Positions 1 through 12,362 of a DNA stretch of 64,000 nt are shown here, in pieces. The stretch comes from Rhabdornis inornatus (taxonomy: Eukaryota; Chordata; Aves; Passeriformes; Rhabdornithidae): contig VWZS01002820.1 in the NCBI GenBank assembly GCA_013397075.1, positions 599,118 to 663,117 of the forward strand, written 5' to 3'. The position numbers were made by a program, and so were the translations under genes. Under the pieces are notes generated by a model. The model was not told the origin of the DNA and ran no database searches. It was given only the letters and a program-made list of their open reading frames with translations. Each line of letters begins with the position of its first letter. Within the stretch, counting starts at the first letter, position 1.

Positions 1-989
1 GGGCTGTCAGACTTTGAGAAGTCTCTGGTCTTTGGGCTGTGTTTGAGGCATGTTCATTAGGAGCTAACTTGAAGTAGGGTATCAGTGAAAAAAACCTCCT
101 TGTCAGGCTGCAACAATTCCTGCCTGGGGTGGTGCTTCTTTCCCCAAATTTCATTCTTTGATTCGGTTTGTGAGCACATTCATTGGAGGTGTTTCCTGTC
201 AAACGCCCTAGCTGTGTCAGGAAAGCTGCACAGCAGCTCTGTGACTTGGGCTTGACATGGATTTGGAAACTGCCCAGCCCAGGCCAGCTCGTTTTGTTCA
301 CTTAATGTTCTCTGAGGTGATGGCTGTGGGTGATGTGAACAAAGAGGAGAAATCATAACAGAGCTGTCTGGGTTGATGGAAAATTAAATTGCAGTCTTTT
401 AAGTACATACATACTTTGCATTGAATGTGAAGAGAAATATGTATGTATGTGGAAATGCTGTTGGTTTCCGTGACCACAGAGTATCACTGATATTCAGGAG
501 CAGAGGAGTAAATAACATGGGTGTGATGGAAATGGAGAGCCACCGTCCCCTGCCCCCAGTGTAAGTGGGTCCCTGGGATGTGTCAGTGCTTGTTAGGATT
601 TAAACTGCCTATTTGATGTCATTTGTGTGCAGAGATCCAGCGGCTGAGGGGAATTCATTACTGCTCTTGGAGTCCACAGGCTAAATGAGGAAAATAACCT
701 TCTTGGTGGGTGATATTTCTGGTGAATAGAGGAAATCAATGGCCCTGGGACTGCCAGCAGCACATCAGAGCAGTGGCCAAGCACTTCAGGAAGGTGTAGA
801 TAAAGCAAATGTGATGCAAATAGTGCCACTCATCTGCACCTTAAAGCTTGTTGGAAACGATACCTGGTTTCAGCTATACAGACTCTTTCAAAATCAGGCT
901 CTTAAACTCCCGAGAAATTCCTTAAGGTGAAATCAGGCATCCTGGAAATACAGAGTTAGCCTCCAGCTCTTTGCCTTGAAATTGCAGTA
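1..989. other. Intron sequence, nothing recognised
   Basis: No repeat, exon or RNA gene is evident. The sequence is of mixed composition. Confidence 0.6.
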
Positions 990-995
990 TTGCCT
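990..995. repeat. Target-site duplication, left copy (solo LTR)
   Basis: TTGCCT directly precedes the TG terminus of the LTR and is repeated exactly after its other end. Confidence 0.85.
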
Positions 996-1500
996 TGTCA
1001 CTGGTGCGGGTTTCTGGGGTCCCCCGGGGATCCCCGAGACTGCCACGAGCAGTCCTCAGTGACAAAACACGCTTCCAAGCTCGGCCTGGACGGAATCTGG
1101 CTTGGAGCGTGCTCTCAAACCAGCAGGGTGAAGAGATCGGAATATGAAGAAAGGCACAATTCTATGGTTTATTTCATGAAGGCATCCATTCTAGCATATT
1201 CAACTGTTAGGGTTTTTCAGGGGTTTTTATACCTTTAGAGGATTTTACACTTTTCACCAATAGCTAAGGGAATTCTAAATTCTAACCAATCCACGAGGGG
1301 TTTTTACATTCAAAGCTAGAAAGTGAACCACTAATATTACAGATAGATAACAAGGGGTCTAGTAAGGGGGTCTGCATTCCTTCTTGGGTTCATCATTCTA
1401 CAAGCAGTTTGTTATCTTTTACGCTATGGTTTTCCAGGGGGCCCGCTCTGGGGACTCAAAAGGGCCCTCAGATTTAGGAACATCCTCTGCTCCCTCCACA
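996..1500 (-). mobile_element. Solo LTR of an endogenous retrovirus
   Basis: Read on the minus strand, this 505-bp block begins TGTGGAGGGAGCAG and ends CCAGTGACA, so it has the TG...CA termini of an LTR. It is flanked by the 6-bp direct repeat TTGCCT at 990-995 and 1501-1506. A TATA box (TATAAAAA, minus strand, 1231-1224) is followed about 51 nt later by a polyadenylation signal (AATAAA, 1173-1168). This is the U3-R-U5 order expected, with two ATTGG (inverted CCAAT) motifs upstream of the TATA box. No retroviral internal sequence adjoins it on either side, so it is a solo LTR left by recombination between the two LTRs of a provirus. A 6-bp duplication fits class II (ERVK-like) elements. It contains no viral genes. 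Confidence 0.88.
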
Positions 1501-1506
1501 TTGCCT
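1501..1506. repeat. Target-site duplication, right copy (solo LTR)
   Basis: TTGCCT directly follows the last base of the LTR and matches the copy at 990-995. Confidence 0.85.
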
Positions 1507-1902
1507 AAGTTAGTAAAGCTAGGGGGTTGTGTGAAGCTTAAGGGTGGACATGGTCAGCTGGAGGAGATGAACATCCTTCAGCAGATCCTGTGTTTTTTTG
1601 ATGTGGAGCACCATCCTCTTCTCCCTTTTCTTCTGAGCCCTTGGTTATTTCCCTGGGTGTCTTGTTCCTGCTCCCCCTTCTGCCTAATATTTTTCTCTCT
1701 TCCCATGGATGCTGCTTATTCTCTTCCCTGATAATCCCAAAGCACTTCATCTACACAGCTGTCCCATCCAGCGGGGTCCAGACTTTACATCTCTGTTAAA
1801 AATCAGCCTTGTTTCCTGTGTGCATCCAGAGGCAGAGAACCTCCAGTGACTGGAGAACAAGATACCACAGGAAGCTGGATTTTCCTGCCAGTCCAGCTTT
1901 TC

Positions 1903-2215
1903 TGGTGTGCCGAGGCCTTTTCTGGTCCTCACCTGCCCCACCAGTGAGCAGGCAGGGGCTACACAAGAAATTGGGAGGGGACAGAGCCAGGAGAGCTGAT
2001 CCCGACTGCATAGAGTGGAACCCTACATTCCTGGGAATGGCTGAACCCCCACCTGCCGATGGAAAACACAGAATGAATTCCTTGTGGCTTTTAGTTTCTG
2101 TTGAACTGCCTTTATATCAACCCATGAGTTTTTTCCCTTTTGCCCTTCTGATTGTCTCTCCCATCCCAGCTGGGGAGAGGGCTGTGAGTGGGTGGTGCTG
2201 CTGGGGTTCCATCTC
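1903..2215 (+). mobile_element. Degraded ERVL-type LTR fragment
   Basis: The sequence resembles, from memory, a common avian ERVL-class LTR. It contains a block around AAGAAATTGGGAGGGGACA followed by AGCTGATCCCGACTG, and later the characteristic TATATCAACCCATGAG. After that come a pyrimidine-rich run and a CATCCCAGCTGGGGAGAG segment that would be the end of the LTR. The first half of the LTR and part of the middle are missing. The boundaries are approximate and no target-site duplication was found. It lies about 400 bp from the solo LTR but belongs to a different family. Confidence 0.6.
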
Positions 2216-2640
2216 CAGCAGGAACACCTCAAAGTGTCTGTACTTCCGAAGGGATTGGGGCCCAAGGTCCCAAAGCAGGAACACCTTGAGGCATCAGCAG
2301 CTGTGCGTGAAGCCATGCATAAGCTTATGGCACAGCAGGTTCATTCCTGGAGGGACTGTGGCTGTAGGTAAATCCATGCTGGAGCAGGATCCATTCCTTG
2401 AGCAGGTTCATTCCTGCAGGGCCTGTGGCTCCTAGAGAAGGCCATGCTGGAACAGAGCACCTCAGAGTAAGTGTGGCTGTGGATAAATAAAGCCCAGCAG
2501 GTAAACTCCTGGGGAGACTGGCTGATAGATAAGGTTCCAGCTGGAGCAGGTACATCCCTAAGGGTGTCTGGATGGTCCAAGCAGGAGCATGAGCAAGGGG
2601 AGGAGTTCACTGCAATGTTCAGGTTCACAGTCTGGTCCAA
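2190..2640 (+). repeat. Degenerate tandem motif array, probably ERVL internal leader
   Basis: Several imperfect copies of a motif of roughly 50-65 bp follow each other. Each has CATGCTGGAGCAG-like and GCAGGTTCATTCCTG-like blocks separated by CTGTGGCT. Similar repeated blocks are, as I recall, found directly inside avian ERVL proviruses next to the LTR, which fits the adjacent LTR fragment. The copies are diverged and no long frame is kept. Possible further internal sequence continues to about 2880. Confidence 0.55.
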
Positions 2641-5600
2641 AGGGACCGGGGTGGAGACAGTAATGGATACACCCTTAAGTAGCTGTATCCGGAGATTTCA
2701 GTGACACCTCACAGGAACGACTGCAGCAGGAATCCCTTGCTGGGAGCAGGGGGAAAGCTTCCCTGCAGTGGCAATGACTTTGGGCTGTATTGTCACAATG
2801 TCCCTCTGTATGCCCTCTGCTGGCTCAGTTGACATCCTGGGGACCTCCGTGCCCTGCCCCAGCTCCAGAGGCTCCGTGTGAGTGTTTGGCATTGCTTGTC
2901 CTTACTACAGTCCTGCCTGTGGACTAGACAACAGCCAAGTCTCACTGGTGGGGAATATCCAGACCAAGAGTGGGATAAATCCATTAGAAACGTGGGAGTG
3001 TGTGTGTGCGCCTTCGTACACAGCTCGTGTCTGAGTCCTGGAACAGGGCTGTGCATCCAAACTTGGCAGCTTATCTACAAACTAACTGGTGTGTGTGTGT
3101 AATATCTATTGTTTCTCCTCATGCCTCCTTGCACATTTAAGTCCTGTTCAGACAGCGATTGTACAAAGGGGAGAACATCTCCTGCTCATCAGATCTGTGA
3201 TTGCTTTCTGTTGTCCCGGTGGAAGCCTGGCTCTGCGAGGCACAGGAGGGAAACGAAACGTGGAGAGGAGAAGGCTTTTCTCCATTAGCATGGTGCCCAA
3301 ACACTCGGACTGGGATACTAGGATGGAGCATGTTGGGAGAGTGTAAGGCAGGCAGATCCTTCTGTTTTCCCTGACCTTCTGTTGTTTGAGGGCACAGCTG
3401 GCAGGAAGCCAGAGCTGCTTGAAGTTGGACTGCGATTGAAGTATCCCTGCTCCTGCCTGGAGGAGGGACACAGCTGGGACAGCTGTGCTTGCACACATTC
3501 TGGTGACATTCTGCTGCTTTCTAAGTGGCTCTGAGAGGTATCTCAGAATCACAACTTGCCTTGGCAGGAAGGCTCCTGTGGCCTTTTTCCAGATCAGTTC
3601 TGGGTGGATGCTGTAGCACAGTCTGGATTCCCAAGCAAATGCTAACTATCCATCTCATCTACCCCCATTCACATGCTGGGTTTGTTACTGTGCCTGCAGG
3701 AGGGTTTCCAGCAGGCACAGCAAGCTGGGATACCTGAGGACAGTGGCTGCCAGGACAGGTATGTTCCGTGTGCCACTGCTGTTTGTTGGGATCTGGCGCT
3801 GGGAAAAGTGACTTTGGGCTCTGTGAGGTGACAGACCCGACCCCTGCCTGCTTCGCCTTCTGTTTTGCAAGCACTGTTATCTTCTCATCAACCACCCTGT
3901 CAGGTGCTTTGTGTCTTGTCTATGACTATGAACAAATTACCCCTTCCCTCATAAATCCCCTTAGTTTTTCCCCTTAGGAGTTTGTGCAAGGGTGAGTGTT
4001 AGCGTGATCTAGGTAAGCAAAGCGGCTCCAAAAGGGAGATCATAAATCAAATCTCACCTCTTTGGGCTTGTGCCATTACTCTTGCACAAACAAAACAGGT
4101 GTTAGGAATCTTTTCAAATGGTTTCTTAATTTGAAAGCCAAAAATAACTCAAATGGGAACTCACTAGTGTGGTGCTAAAGAGCATCACTTGGGAAGTACA
4201 AATCTGGGCTAAGCATTATCTCACTATTTGCAGCTACAAATGGAGAAGCTTCCATAGGGATTGAGGCTGTTTGGTGAGGCCAAACACTTGGGACATCTGC
4301 TGGAAACAGGGCAGAGCCAGGACATGAGTCCATGTCACTCACATGTCACCTCTGGAGCACAGTGGCTCTCCACCCTCTCCTTGTTTTGACTGAAATTCCA
4401 GCAGTGAACTATAAAGGACTTTTTCAATGGCAGGTTTACTCTATATCCACATGTTTTTTCAATGTTTTCCACCAAAAAAGGTTCTTGCTGTGCTCTGTGA
4501 TGGGCAAGTGTTATAAGCTGGAGTCACATTATTTGTTTGGGCTGGCTGGGCACAAACATTTTGGCTGTAGGGTTCTGGAGGAGACTCCTGCTTAATAAAT
4601 ACAGCTGAGCAACATTCAGATGATTGTGGCAGAGTTGTTATTGATGGAAAATCCATGAATATGTAGCAACCAAAAGGTAAAGCTCAGTGAAGCTGTGCTG
4701 GCAGGGTGCAGAATTGGGAAGGGTGAACTGGGACAGCTGCCTTGGGCACTGGGGCAAAGCAGAAGCTCAGATTAACTGTGGAAAACATTGATGCTTTTGG
4801 AATGTACCCAGGATGGGATCTTCACAGGGATTTGGAGTTTTAATATATGCTGGAGGAGCCTTCTGAGGCTTAGGTGCTTCCTGGGGAGCCTTCAGTTCCG
4901 TTACCTATCCTGATTTCCTTGGTCAGCAGCTGAAATCTTTTGTGACTTTGCTCATACTGAAGAAATTATATATCATGGGGAGATAATGTTCCATGCTTAT
5001 TCCAAGCTTCTTAATGGAATTTTTATCAGTTCCACTGAAGAATAGGATGCACAAAAAAGCTGCCTGGCTGTCAGGTTGTTTGCTCTCTGGCTTCTTTAGA
5101 GCTGCCTTGGTTTTTTCCTTGTGGTTTCCCAGTAAAATGATGAGAGGGACTATCCCACCCTAAATTGCAAGTGTCTGCAGCCACCAGGTGACATCAAATC
5201 CCTTCCACACCGAGGGACAGGCAGGGCAGGACTGCAGGATGCAGACCCTGAGCGTCCTTTGCTGATGCTTCAGACACATCTGCTGGCACATCTCTCACTG
5301 CTCAACAGCTGTTTTATTTCCTTCCATCAATATCTGCTCGTTTTAAACCTATCTTTTGCTCAATGTCTTCAGAAGACCTAAAAGCTGGGGGTTTTTTCTA
5401 ATCTGTTTGGGCTGGGGAGCCTGAGATTGCTCAGCCACAGCTACTCGATGCCCTGACACCATTTTCTCTGGGATTGCTTTGTCGACTCAAGTGCACTTTT
5501 CTGCAAATACAAACATTGAGGATAAAAGGCAGCCACCTCAGCAAATTAGTGTGAAAGCACTGCAGGAGAATTGTAGATGTGTATTTTGGTGTTTTGGTCT

Positions 5601-5849
5601 TTTTTAGAGTCAAGATCTCACCTTCTGCCCATGGCCTGTGTTTTTTAAGGAGTATCTGATGTGCAGAGAGGGTTTTTAAAAGTTAAATCAATTGTCTGTT
5701 TGTGGACTCATCTGAAGGGTAAATCAGATGCTGCATTGACAGGGATCTGCCTGCGTGGTAAAACTTCAGGCAAGGTTGGATTTAAGTGAGTCTGGGGGGA
5801 AAAAAAAAATCAGTCCTGGATCATTTAAAGCCTCTCCTGGGAGAAAAGG
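2641..5849. other. Intron sequence, mostly unrecognised
   Basis: The first ~240 bp may continue ERVL internal sequence. A (GT)6 run is at 3089-3100. Nothing else is recognisable; short frames on both strands look like chance. Confidence 0.55.
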
Positions 5850-6235
5850 CAGGGAGAGTAGGGGATTCAGCCTGGACAAGAAGGCTCTGGGTGGACCTTA
5901 GAGCCCCTTCTAGTGCCTGAAGGGGTGCCAAGACAGCTGGAGAGGGACCTGGGACAAGGGATGGAAGGACAGGACACAGGGAATGGCTTCCCACTGCCAG
6001 AGGGCAGGGATAGATGGGATATTGGGAAGGAATTGTTCACTGGGAGGGTGGGCAGGCCCTGGCACAGGGTGCCCAGAGCAGCTGTGGCTGCCCCTGGATC
6101 CCTGGAAGTGCCCAAGGCTTGGAGCAGCCTGAGATAGTGGAAAGTGGTATCCCTGTCTGTGGCAGGGGGTGGAATGAGGTGGGCTTTAAGGTCCCTTCCA
6201 ACCAAACCATTCTGGGGTTCTATGATTCCATTCTA
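5850..6235 (+). mobile_element. CR1 LINE 3' fragment
   Basis: This has the usual CR1 order: the GGACAGGACACAGGGAATGG block, then GGGATATTGGGAAGGAATTG, GGATCCCTGGAAGTG, and the terminal TTTAAGGTCCCTTCCAACC followed by an ATTCTGGGGTTCTATGATTC tail. The 5' end is truncated, as is normal for CR1. One substitution makes the usual CTGCCCATGGCAGG block read CTGTCTGTGGCAGG. Confidence 0.9.
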
Positions 6236-7399
6236 ATTTTCATAATGAAACAAGTTTTCCTCTACGTGCTACAGGTGTCCAGGTGTGCAGTCCTATTACA
6301 AAAAAAAAAGTAACAAAAAGGCAAAAAAAACCCTGAAAATTCTCTGAAGGGTTATAATGCTTTTAAAACAAGAATCTCAAATTGTCCAATCTTATTTTTG
6401 GTTACTGTCCATGAAGGCTTTTCTGAGCAGCAGCCTCCACTCTGAATACAGCTGGTTGAGAAACCTCCCTTTTAGCAGCAGCTGGGTTGTGTGGAATGAA
6501 AGAATTAATTTACCTGGTGTGGAGTGAGAGAACTTAATAAACCTGGTGTGGAATGAAATAATTAATCAGCCTGTGGCCAGCCTGGAAGAGCAGCCACCTG
6601 ATGTGTCCTGTTTGATTATCAGGGGCTTGATACACAGCCAGGCATGGCTGAGCTGAACTCCTTTGTGTAAGGCTGAGGTGAAAAGCTCCTTCTTTCTGCT
6701 GGGGCTTTAGCAGAAAACTGAATTTTCATACCCAAGACTCAGGAGAGTGGTCACGGGCACGTAGTGTTAGAAATTTCTGCTGAGGAACAAAAGCAAATTC
6801 CTCATCAGAGAATGTAATCAAGTGGTGATGCTGCAGCTGGTTCCTTGCAGCCTCTGCAGGCAGACAAAATAGCAATGTAGTAGAGAGAAAATGTTTGCTG
6901 AGTTAACTGGGCTATATTTAGGTGCCAAATAAACAGATTTCTGTTTTTGACCCTCCCCCTCACACCCTCAAAACTGCTTCTTGGGCTGTCTGCAAATGTC
7001 TTGGCTGTTGGTGGCTTCTGTTCCCTGCAAGAAGAGTGATGGGGAGCAGTAGGGGAGGGACATCTGTCCCAGCTGAACATGGAAAAGGCAAGTGCTAGGC
7101 ACACAGTCCCCATCTCCAGCCTTGTTCCATCCTCAGTCCTTCCTTAGCACTGTCTACACAGGCTGGCAGTGCTAAGGAAAAACCCTGACCTCTCCCCAAT
7201 CTCTTCTCCATGGGGGTCCTTGGGAATTGCAGGTGGTTCAACCAGGCCAGGTGCTGGTGCTGCCCATGGGTCAGGGCAAACCCCGGATAAATCCAGGCTG
7301 GGGATGGGCAGCCCTGGAGAAGGACATGGGGGTGCTGTGGGTGAGAGCTGGGACCCAGAACTCCCCCTGTGCCCTGGGCTGAGCCCCCAGTGTGGGCAG

Positions 7400-7915
7400 C
7401 AGGGGAGGGGGGGATTCTGCCCCTCTGCCCCTGTGCTCAGGTGAGACCCCACCTGCAGAGCTGCTCCAGCCCTAGGGCCCAGCACAGGAGGGACCTGGAG
7501 CTGCTGGAGAGAGTCCAGAGGAGGCACCAGGATGATCAGTGGGATGGAGCAGCTCTGCTGGGAGGGTTGGGACTGTTCAGCCTGGAGAGGAGAAGCTCTG
7601 GGGTGACCCAACTGTGGCCTTCCAGTGCCTGAAGGAGCTACAGGAAACATGGAGAAAGATTCTTTAGAAGTGTTGGAGTGACAAGGGGAATGGCTTCCCA
7701 CTGCCAGAGGGCAGGGTTAGATGGGATACTGGGAAGGAATTGTTCCCTGGGAGGGTGGGGAGGCTGCCCTTAGATCCCTGGAAGTGTCCAAGGCCAGGTT
7801 GGATGGGGCTTGGAGCAGCCTGGGATAGTGGAAGGTGTCACTGCCCATGGCAGGGGGTGGCACTGGATGAGCTTTAAGGTCTCTTCCAACACAAACCATT
7901 CTGGAATTCTATGAC
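7400..7915 (+). mobile_element. CR1 LINE 3' fragment (longer copy)
   Basis: This copy reaches further 5' than most here. It includes a G-run plus ATTCTGCCCC block, a GTGAGACCCCACCTGCAG segment, the AGGAGGCACCAGGATGATC segment and the usual 3' part. It ends in CCATTCTGGAATTCTATGA. About 150 bp in the middle are missing relative to the copy at 5850-6235, because AGGGTGGGGAGG jumps directly to CTGCCCTTAGATCCCTGG. Confidence 0.9.
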
Positions 7916-10349
7916 CACTGTGATCTTTTTGATCCACATAAAGCAGGAGCTGAAAAATCAGCATCTTCCCTTCCATGCTGCGTTTTGCATCCCATTTTCC
8001 CCTTGCAGCAGGCTCTTTTCCTGGCACTGCTGTTGGTACTGATTGTACAGTTAGCCCTTTATTCGTGTATGCATAAATTTGACTTCTTTTAAAGGAAGCA
8101 GCTCCTGTAATCGCCTTGCCAGAACAGATTAGGAGAGGGAGTGTGCAGATCACAACACTCCTCTGCTGCCTTTGACGATGAGAATTTCTTCAGTCTGCTT
8201 GAAGTGCTGCTTGCAGCCTCAGGGGTGGCCAGCGAGCAGTAGGAAGTTCATGTATTCCTTTATTTTCTCCTCTTCACATATACTTATGCTGTTCATATGT
8301 TTTTTGCCTCCTAATTTATGACAAGTTTGGGAGTTTGGGGCACCCAGTGTTGTATCTGAGGAGGAGAGAATTGTGGTCAGCACAAGGTTTGCTCTGCCCA
8401 TCACTGCAGGCTTTGATCTGTCTGGTTTTCAGTGCTGATGAGTTTTTCTATCCCAGAGAACTCCTTAACTATAATTGCTTCATAAGCACGGGCACTTCGT
8501 GATTAGAAATGACTTTTCATTCCTGATTAAATAGCAAGGCACAGCCTTTAACAAAGACAGGACACTTAAAGTTCCACTGTTCTCATTTAAGGGACGCTGA
8601 TTTTCACAGGCAGAAAAGCTTTCCTCAAATTTCCACCTAAAGAACAAACGTTAATGCAGATATAGGTTAATGACGGGTTTGGTTAAGGCTTTAATTTCCT
8701 AGTAACCCAAGAGTAAATCACACAGCAATCTTTAAAATTGGGTTTATGTCTGTTAGAGGTATGCTAATGATGTGAAGAGTTTGGAATAATTAAAGCTCAG
8801 GTTAGAAACTTTGAGTGGGGTGTGTTTTGTTTTGTTTTTCTTTTTGTTAATCTAAAGGCTTTGTGGAGTCCAGCTTGTTTGTTGGGGGGCAGAGTTGGTC
8901 ACTTGGGGATTCTGCTGCTGAGCTTCCAGCTTGCAGTGCTTGGCAAATCTGTCCAGAAAAATGGAATTAGAGCACCTGCAGGGAGTAATTCTGCCTGGCA
9001 CTTCTTTATCCTGCCCTTACAGACTTCTCTGAGCTGCTCTGGAGGAGACTATGATAACCAGCCTTGGGAGATCCCTTGCTCTGTTTTTGGTTGTGTTCTT
9101 GTTGTCTCGGTGGCACAGAACAGCCCTCAGCTCTCAGCCACCCACCAGCCCACTGCTGAGATCATCAAACACAAAATACCATCAAGAATTCAGGTTCCTG
9201 TGCTGGTCCAGCTGAGGGATGTCTGCTGTACTGTGCTTTCAGTGCAAGACCCAGCGTTCAGCTGGGGGTGCTGTGATTGGGATGGGCTTCAGTGGGATTT
9301 CTGTGTTTGCTCCTTGGTTTGCTGTGTTCCTGGGGGCCTGCATGGGCTTTGTGCAGTGCCAGCAGCTCCACGGGTACTGTTGCCTTGGATTTAAGCTGTC
9401 TGCCCCGTTTTGCTGTGCCATAATCACCACTCTGACCACTGTTTATTTAAGTGGATATATAAGTGGATAAAGATTAAACCAGCCTGCTGCTTCTCACAGA
9501 ACTGAGGGGGGTTTGAGCACTGGCAGCTCTTGAATCCTTGTCTGACCTCATGTGAAATTCATGTGGAAGTACCAGTCCCTCAGGACATCATTCCAGTACA
9601 AGAAGATGGCAGAGATATGTCTGAAGGCAACGTTTTTGTCCAGGTTAAGCCTCTTAAACCTTGTTTAAGCCCCTCCTTAGCTCCAGCCCCCTTTGCTGTT
9701 CCTGGCAGCTTTTCTCCCTGCCCACAAGATAATGCCAGGCTTTTTCCTGGAGTGACAGCCAAGCAAGATTTATGCCTGTGGCTTATCCAAATAACCTGTA
9801 AAAGTGTTATAGGGTGTTTAAAAAATAATAGTTGTTATAATTCAAGTGAGGAACAAACACTTGCATTCTCCTCTGTGTGCACAGACCTTAACTGAGAAAG
9901 GAGGGGGGGAAGAGATGTTATTGGGGAAAATTTCTTTTTCTCTCTGAAAGGGCCTGTTTAAATGAAATATTCTGTTTTAATAACACTGAGATGTTAAGGC
10001 TCCACAGACTGCACACAATTTACTTGACCTTTATAAATAGAACAGCCTTGTCTCTCTATTGGAAAACAAAAAAAACCCCAAAAACCCTGAAAGCAGCATG
10101 CAGATTTATTAACCAGCACAGAGAGGAACTGTTAGATTTTATTCCTTGAGCAGGAAGGCAAATTGTCCAAGTAGGATTTGGAGAGAATAGCACCATATAC
10201 ACTAGTTTTTTGGGATGGCTCCCAAAAAAAGAAAGAAAAACAGATCCATGAAACTAGCAGGTGGAAAGTATTTTATTCCTGAGGTCTCCTGCAAGAGTTA
10301 CAGTTTGGGAGGAAGGAAATGCTGGGATGGTTGAGCACCTTGTGAAGTG
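7916..10349. other. Intron sequence, nothing recognised
   Basis: This includes a 190-codon + frame (8822-9394) that I judge to be chance. No repeats were identified. Confidence 0.55.
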
Positions 10350-10578
10350 TGCCTCAAACTGTGCCAGGGGAGGTTTAGATTAGATATGGGCAAAACTTCT
10401 CCATGGAAACGGTGGTCAGGCATTGGAAGAGGCTGCTTAGGGCGGTGGTGGAGTCCCCATCCCTGGAGATGTCCAAGGAAGGCCTGGATGTGGCACTTGG
10501 GGACATTTGGTGAATGTGGTGCTATGGGGTTGGACTCAATCTTAGAGGGCTTTTCCAGCCTCAGTGGCTCTGTGATGG
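10350..10578 (+). mobile_element. CR1 LINE 3' fragment, second subfamily
   Basis: This belongs to the CR1 type with CTGTGCCAGGGGAGGTTTAG, TCTCCATGGAAACGGTGGTC and a terminal GGGCTTTTCCAGCCTCAGTG followed by GCTCTGTGATG. It is related to the copies at 13270, 14525 and 16432. Confidence 0.82.
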
Positions 10579-10749
10579 GAAGTGAAAGCTGCCAACTGCT
10601 GGAATCACACACTGGAGAGGGAAAAACCATGGGAATTTAAATCTTAATGTTGTGTTTAGCACTCATTTAGAACCACTGCACCTAAAGGACACCAGGGCTA
10701 CAGGTTTTAAAGACCTGGTAATTTTATTCTTGGAATAGATGGGGAAAAT

Positions 10750-11000
10750 CATGGAATCATGGAATTGCTAGGGCTGGAAGAGGCCTCAGAGCCATCCAGT
10801 GCCACCTCTGCCATGGGCAGGGACACCTTCCACTATCCCAGGGTGCTCCAAGCCCTGTCCAGCCTGACCTTGGACACTGCCAGGGATCCAGAGGCAGCCA
10901 CAGCTGCTCTGGGCAGGGCTTCACCACCCTGCTTCCCAATATCCCATCTAACCCTGCCCTCTGGCAGTGGGAAGCCATTCCCCTTGTCCTGGCATTACAA
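10750..11000 (-). mobile_element. CR1 LINE 3' fragment, reverse
   Basis: It begins on the + strand with the complement of the tail (ATCATGGAATCATGGAATTG), then CCATGGGCAGGGACACCTTC, and ends after CATTCCCCTTGTCCTGG. Its 5' end is truncated. Confidence 0.9.
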
Positions 11001-12124
11001 AGTGGGTCCAAGCAACCAGAATGTCTCAGCTCCCTTAGCTGGAAGAGATGGATTCCTCTTCTTAGTGTTCCATAATGGAGAATCCCAGGAATTCTCATTC
11101 CTGGAGAGAAACTGTCTGGTAGGGACACAGTTAAAATACTTGTCCAAAATCTGCCAGTGCATCACGGCTGCCTGAAATGCTTTGTTATGTGAGCAGAGGT
11201 GTTTCATTCCAGATAAAGTGGATCTTTGTGGGTGAAGTAGGGGTAAACAAACTGAATTCCATTGGAAAGAAAGGATTTTTTCAAACCTGCTGCAAAAGGA
11301 GATATGGAAGTGCAGGCCCCAAGATGAACAATGACCCACACAGGGTTTGGCTGCTTTTCTTTGGGTTTGAGTTTTCCATTTAGCTCTGGCTGCTGTTGCT
11401 GTTTGGGAGAACAGGCTGCATTTAGATTTTAAAAAAGAATGCTCAAAGTTATGCTGTTTTCTCACTGACTTGAAAGGCTGGAATGCTATTTTCCGTAAAC
11501 TCACTAAAGGAAGGTGTGTTTTCCAAGAATTCCAGGGCCACTTAATTTCATTGTTCAGTGTTTAATAAAGGCTTGGGCTGATCTTTCCAATGACCTGCAC
11601 TCCTAAATATATGGGATATTAGCATTTATGCAAACTGCTTGTGCCTGCTTTTGACTTTAAAAAATTTTTATCTTTATTAATGATAAAATATTTATTAAAG
11701 AATTTTTATCTTTAAAATGCACTTAAATTTCAAATTACGCTTTTTGGGCATGTTGGGATTAAACTGGATCTGAATTATTTCAGTTCCCTCCAGTAGTTCC
11801 TGTTTCCTCCACAGAAATAACTCTGCTCCTTGGCAGGCACGTTTTCTCCCTCTCTTTTTAGCTCTGTGTATTACTTAATGTAAATATTTCCTCAGCGCAG
11901 CCTGTGGAGCATGGAACAGACTCAGAACGTGGAAGGGTTGTAGCAGTGCTTTTCAGAAAGTGAACAAGGTTTCTTTACTAGTCCTGGGAAATATTTGGGA
12001 CAGAGGAAAGGAACAGTTTCCCTAGAAACCCACATGTGCTATATTGGAAGAAGCACCATTTCTGTCTTCTTGTGATGCACTGGTGTCCTGTTCTGCTTTT
12101 TTTGGTGGTTTTTTTTTTCTTCGT
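11001..12124. other. Intron sequence, AT-rich part
   Basis: 11577-11740 is very AT-rich, with an ATTTATGCAAAC octamer-like site. No repeat family was recognised. Confidence 0.5.
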
Positions 12125-12362
12125 TATCATGGAGTCACTGAAAGGTTTGGGTGGAAAGGGACCTTAAATCCCATCTTGTTCCACCCCGGACGTGGGCAGG
12201 GACACCTTCCACTATCCCAGGCTCCAAACCCTGTCCAACCTGCCCTTGGACACTTCCAGGGATCCAGGAGCAGCCACAGCTTCTCTGGGCACCCTGTGCC
12301 AGGACCTGCCCACCCTTCCAGGGAACAATTCCTTCCCAATATCCCACCAAATCTGATGCAAG
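12125..12362 (-). mobile_element. CR1 LINE 3' fragment, reverse
   Basis: This starts with the complement of a diverged tail (ATCATGGAGTCACTG). It continues with GGACACCTTCCACTATCCCA and ends after CCTTCCCAATATCCCACC. A shortened centre lacks the usual run between TCCCAGG and CCAAACCCTG. Confidence 0.88.

Noticed and set aside
7144..7701. 185-codon minus frame
   Set aside because: Largely antisense to the CR1 copy at 7400-7915.
8822..9394. 190-codon + frame rich in Cys and Leu
   Set aside because: No splice context, no recognised domain, and composition typical of a chance frame in T-rich intron.
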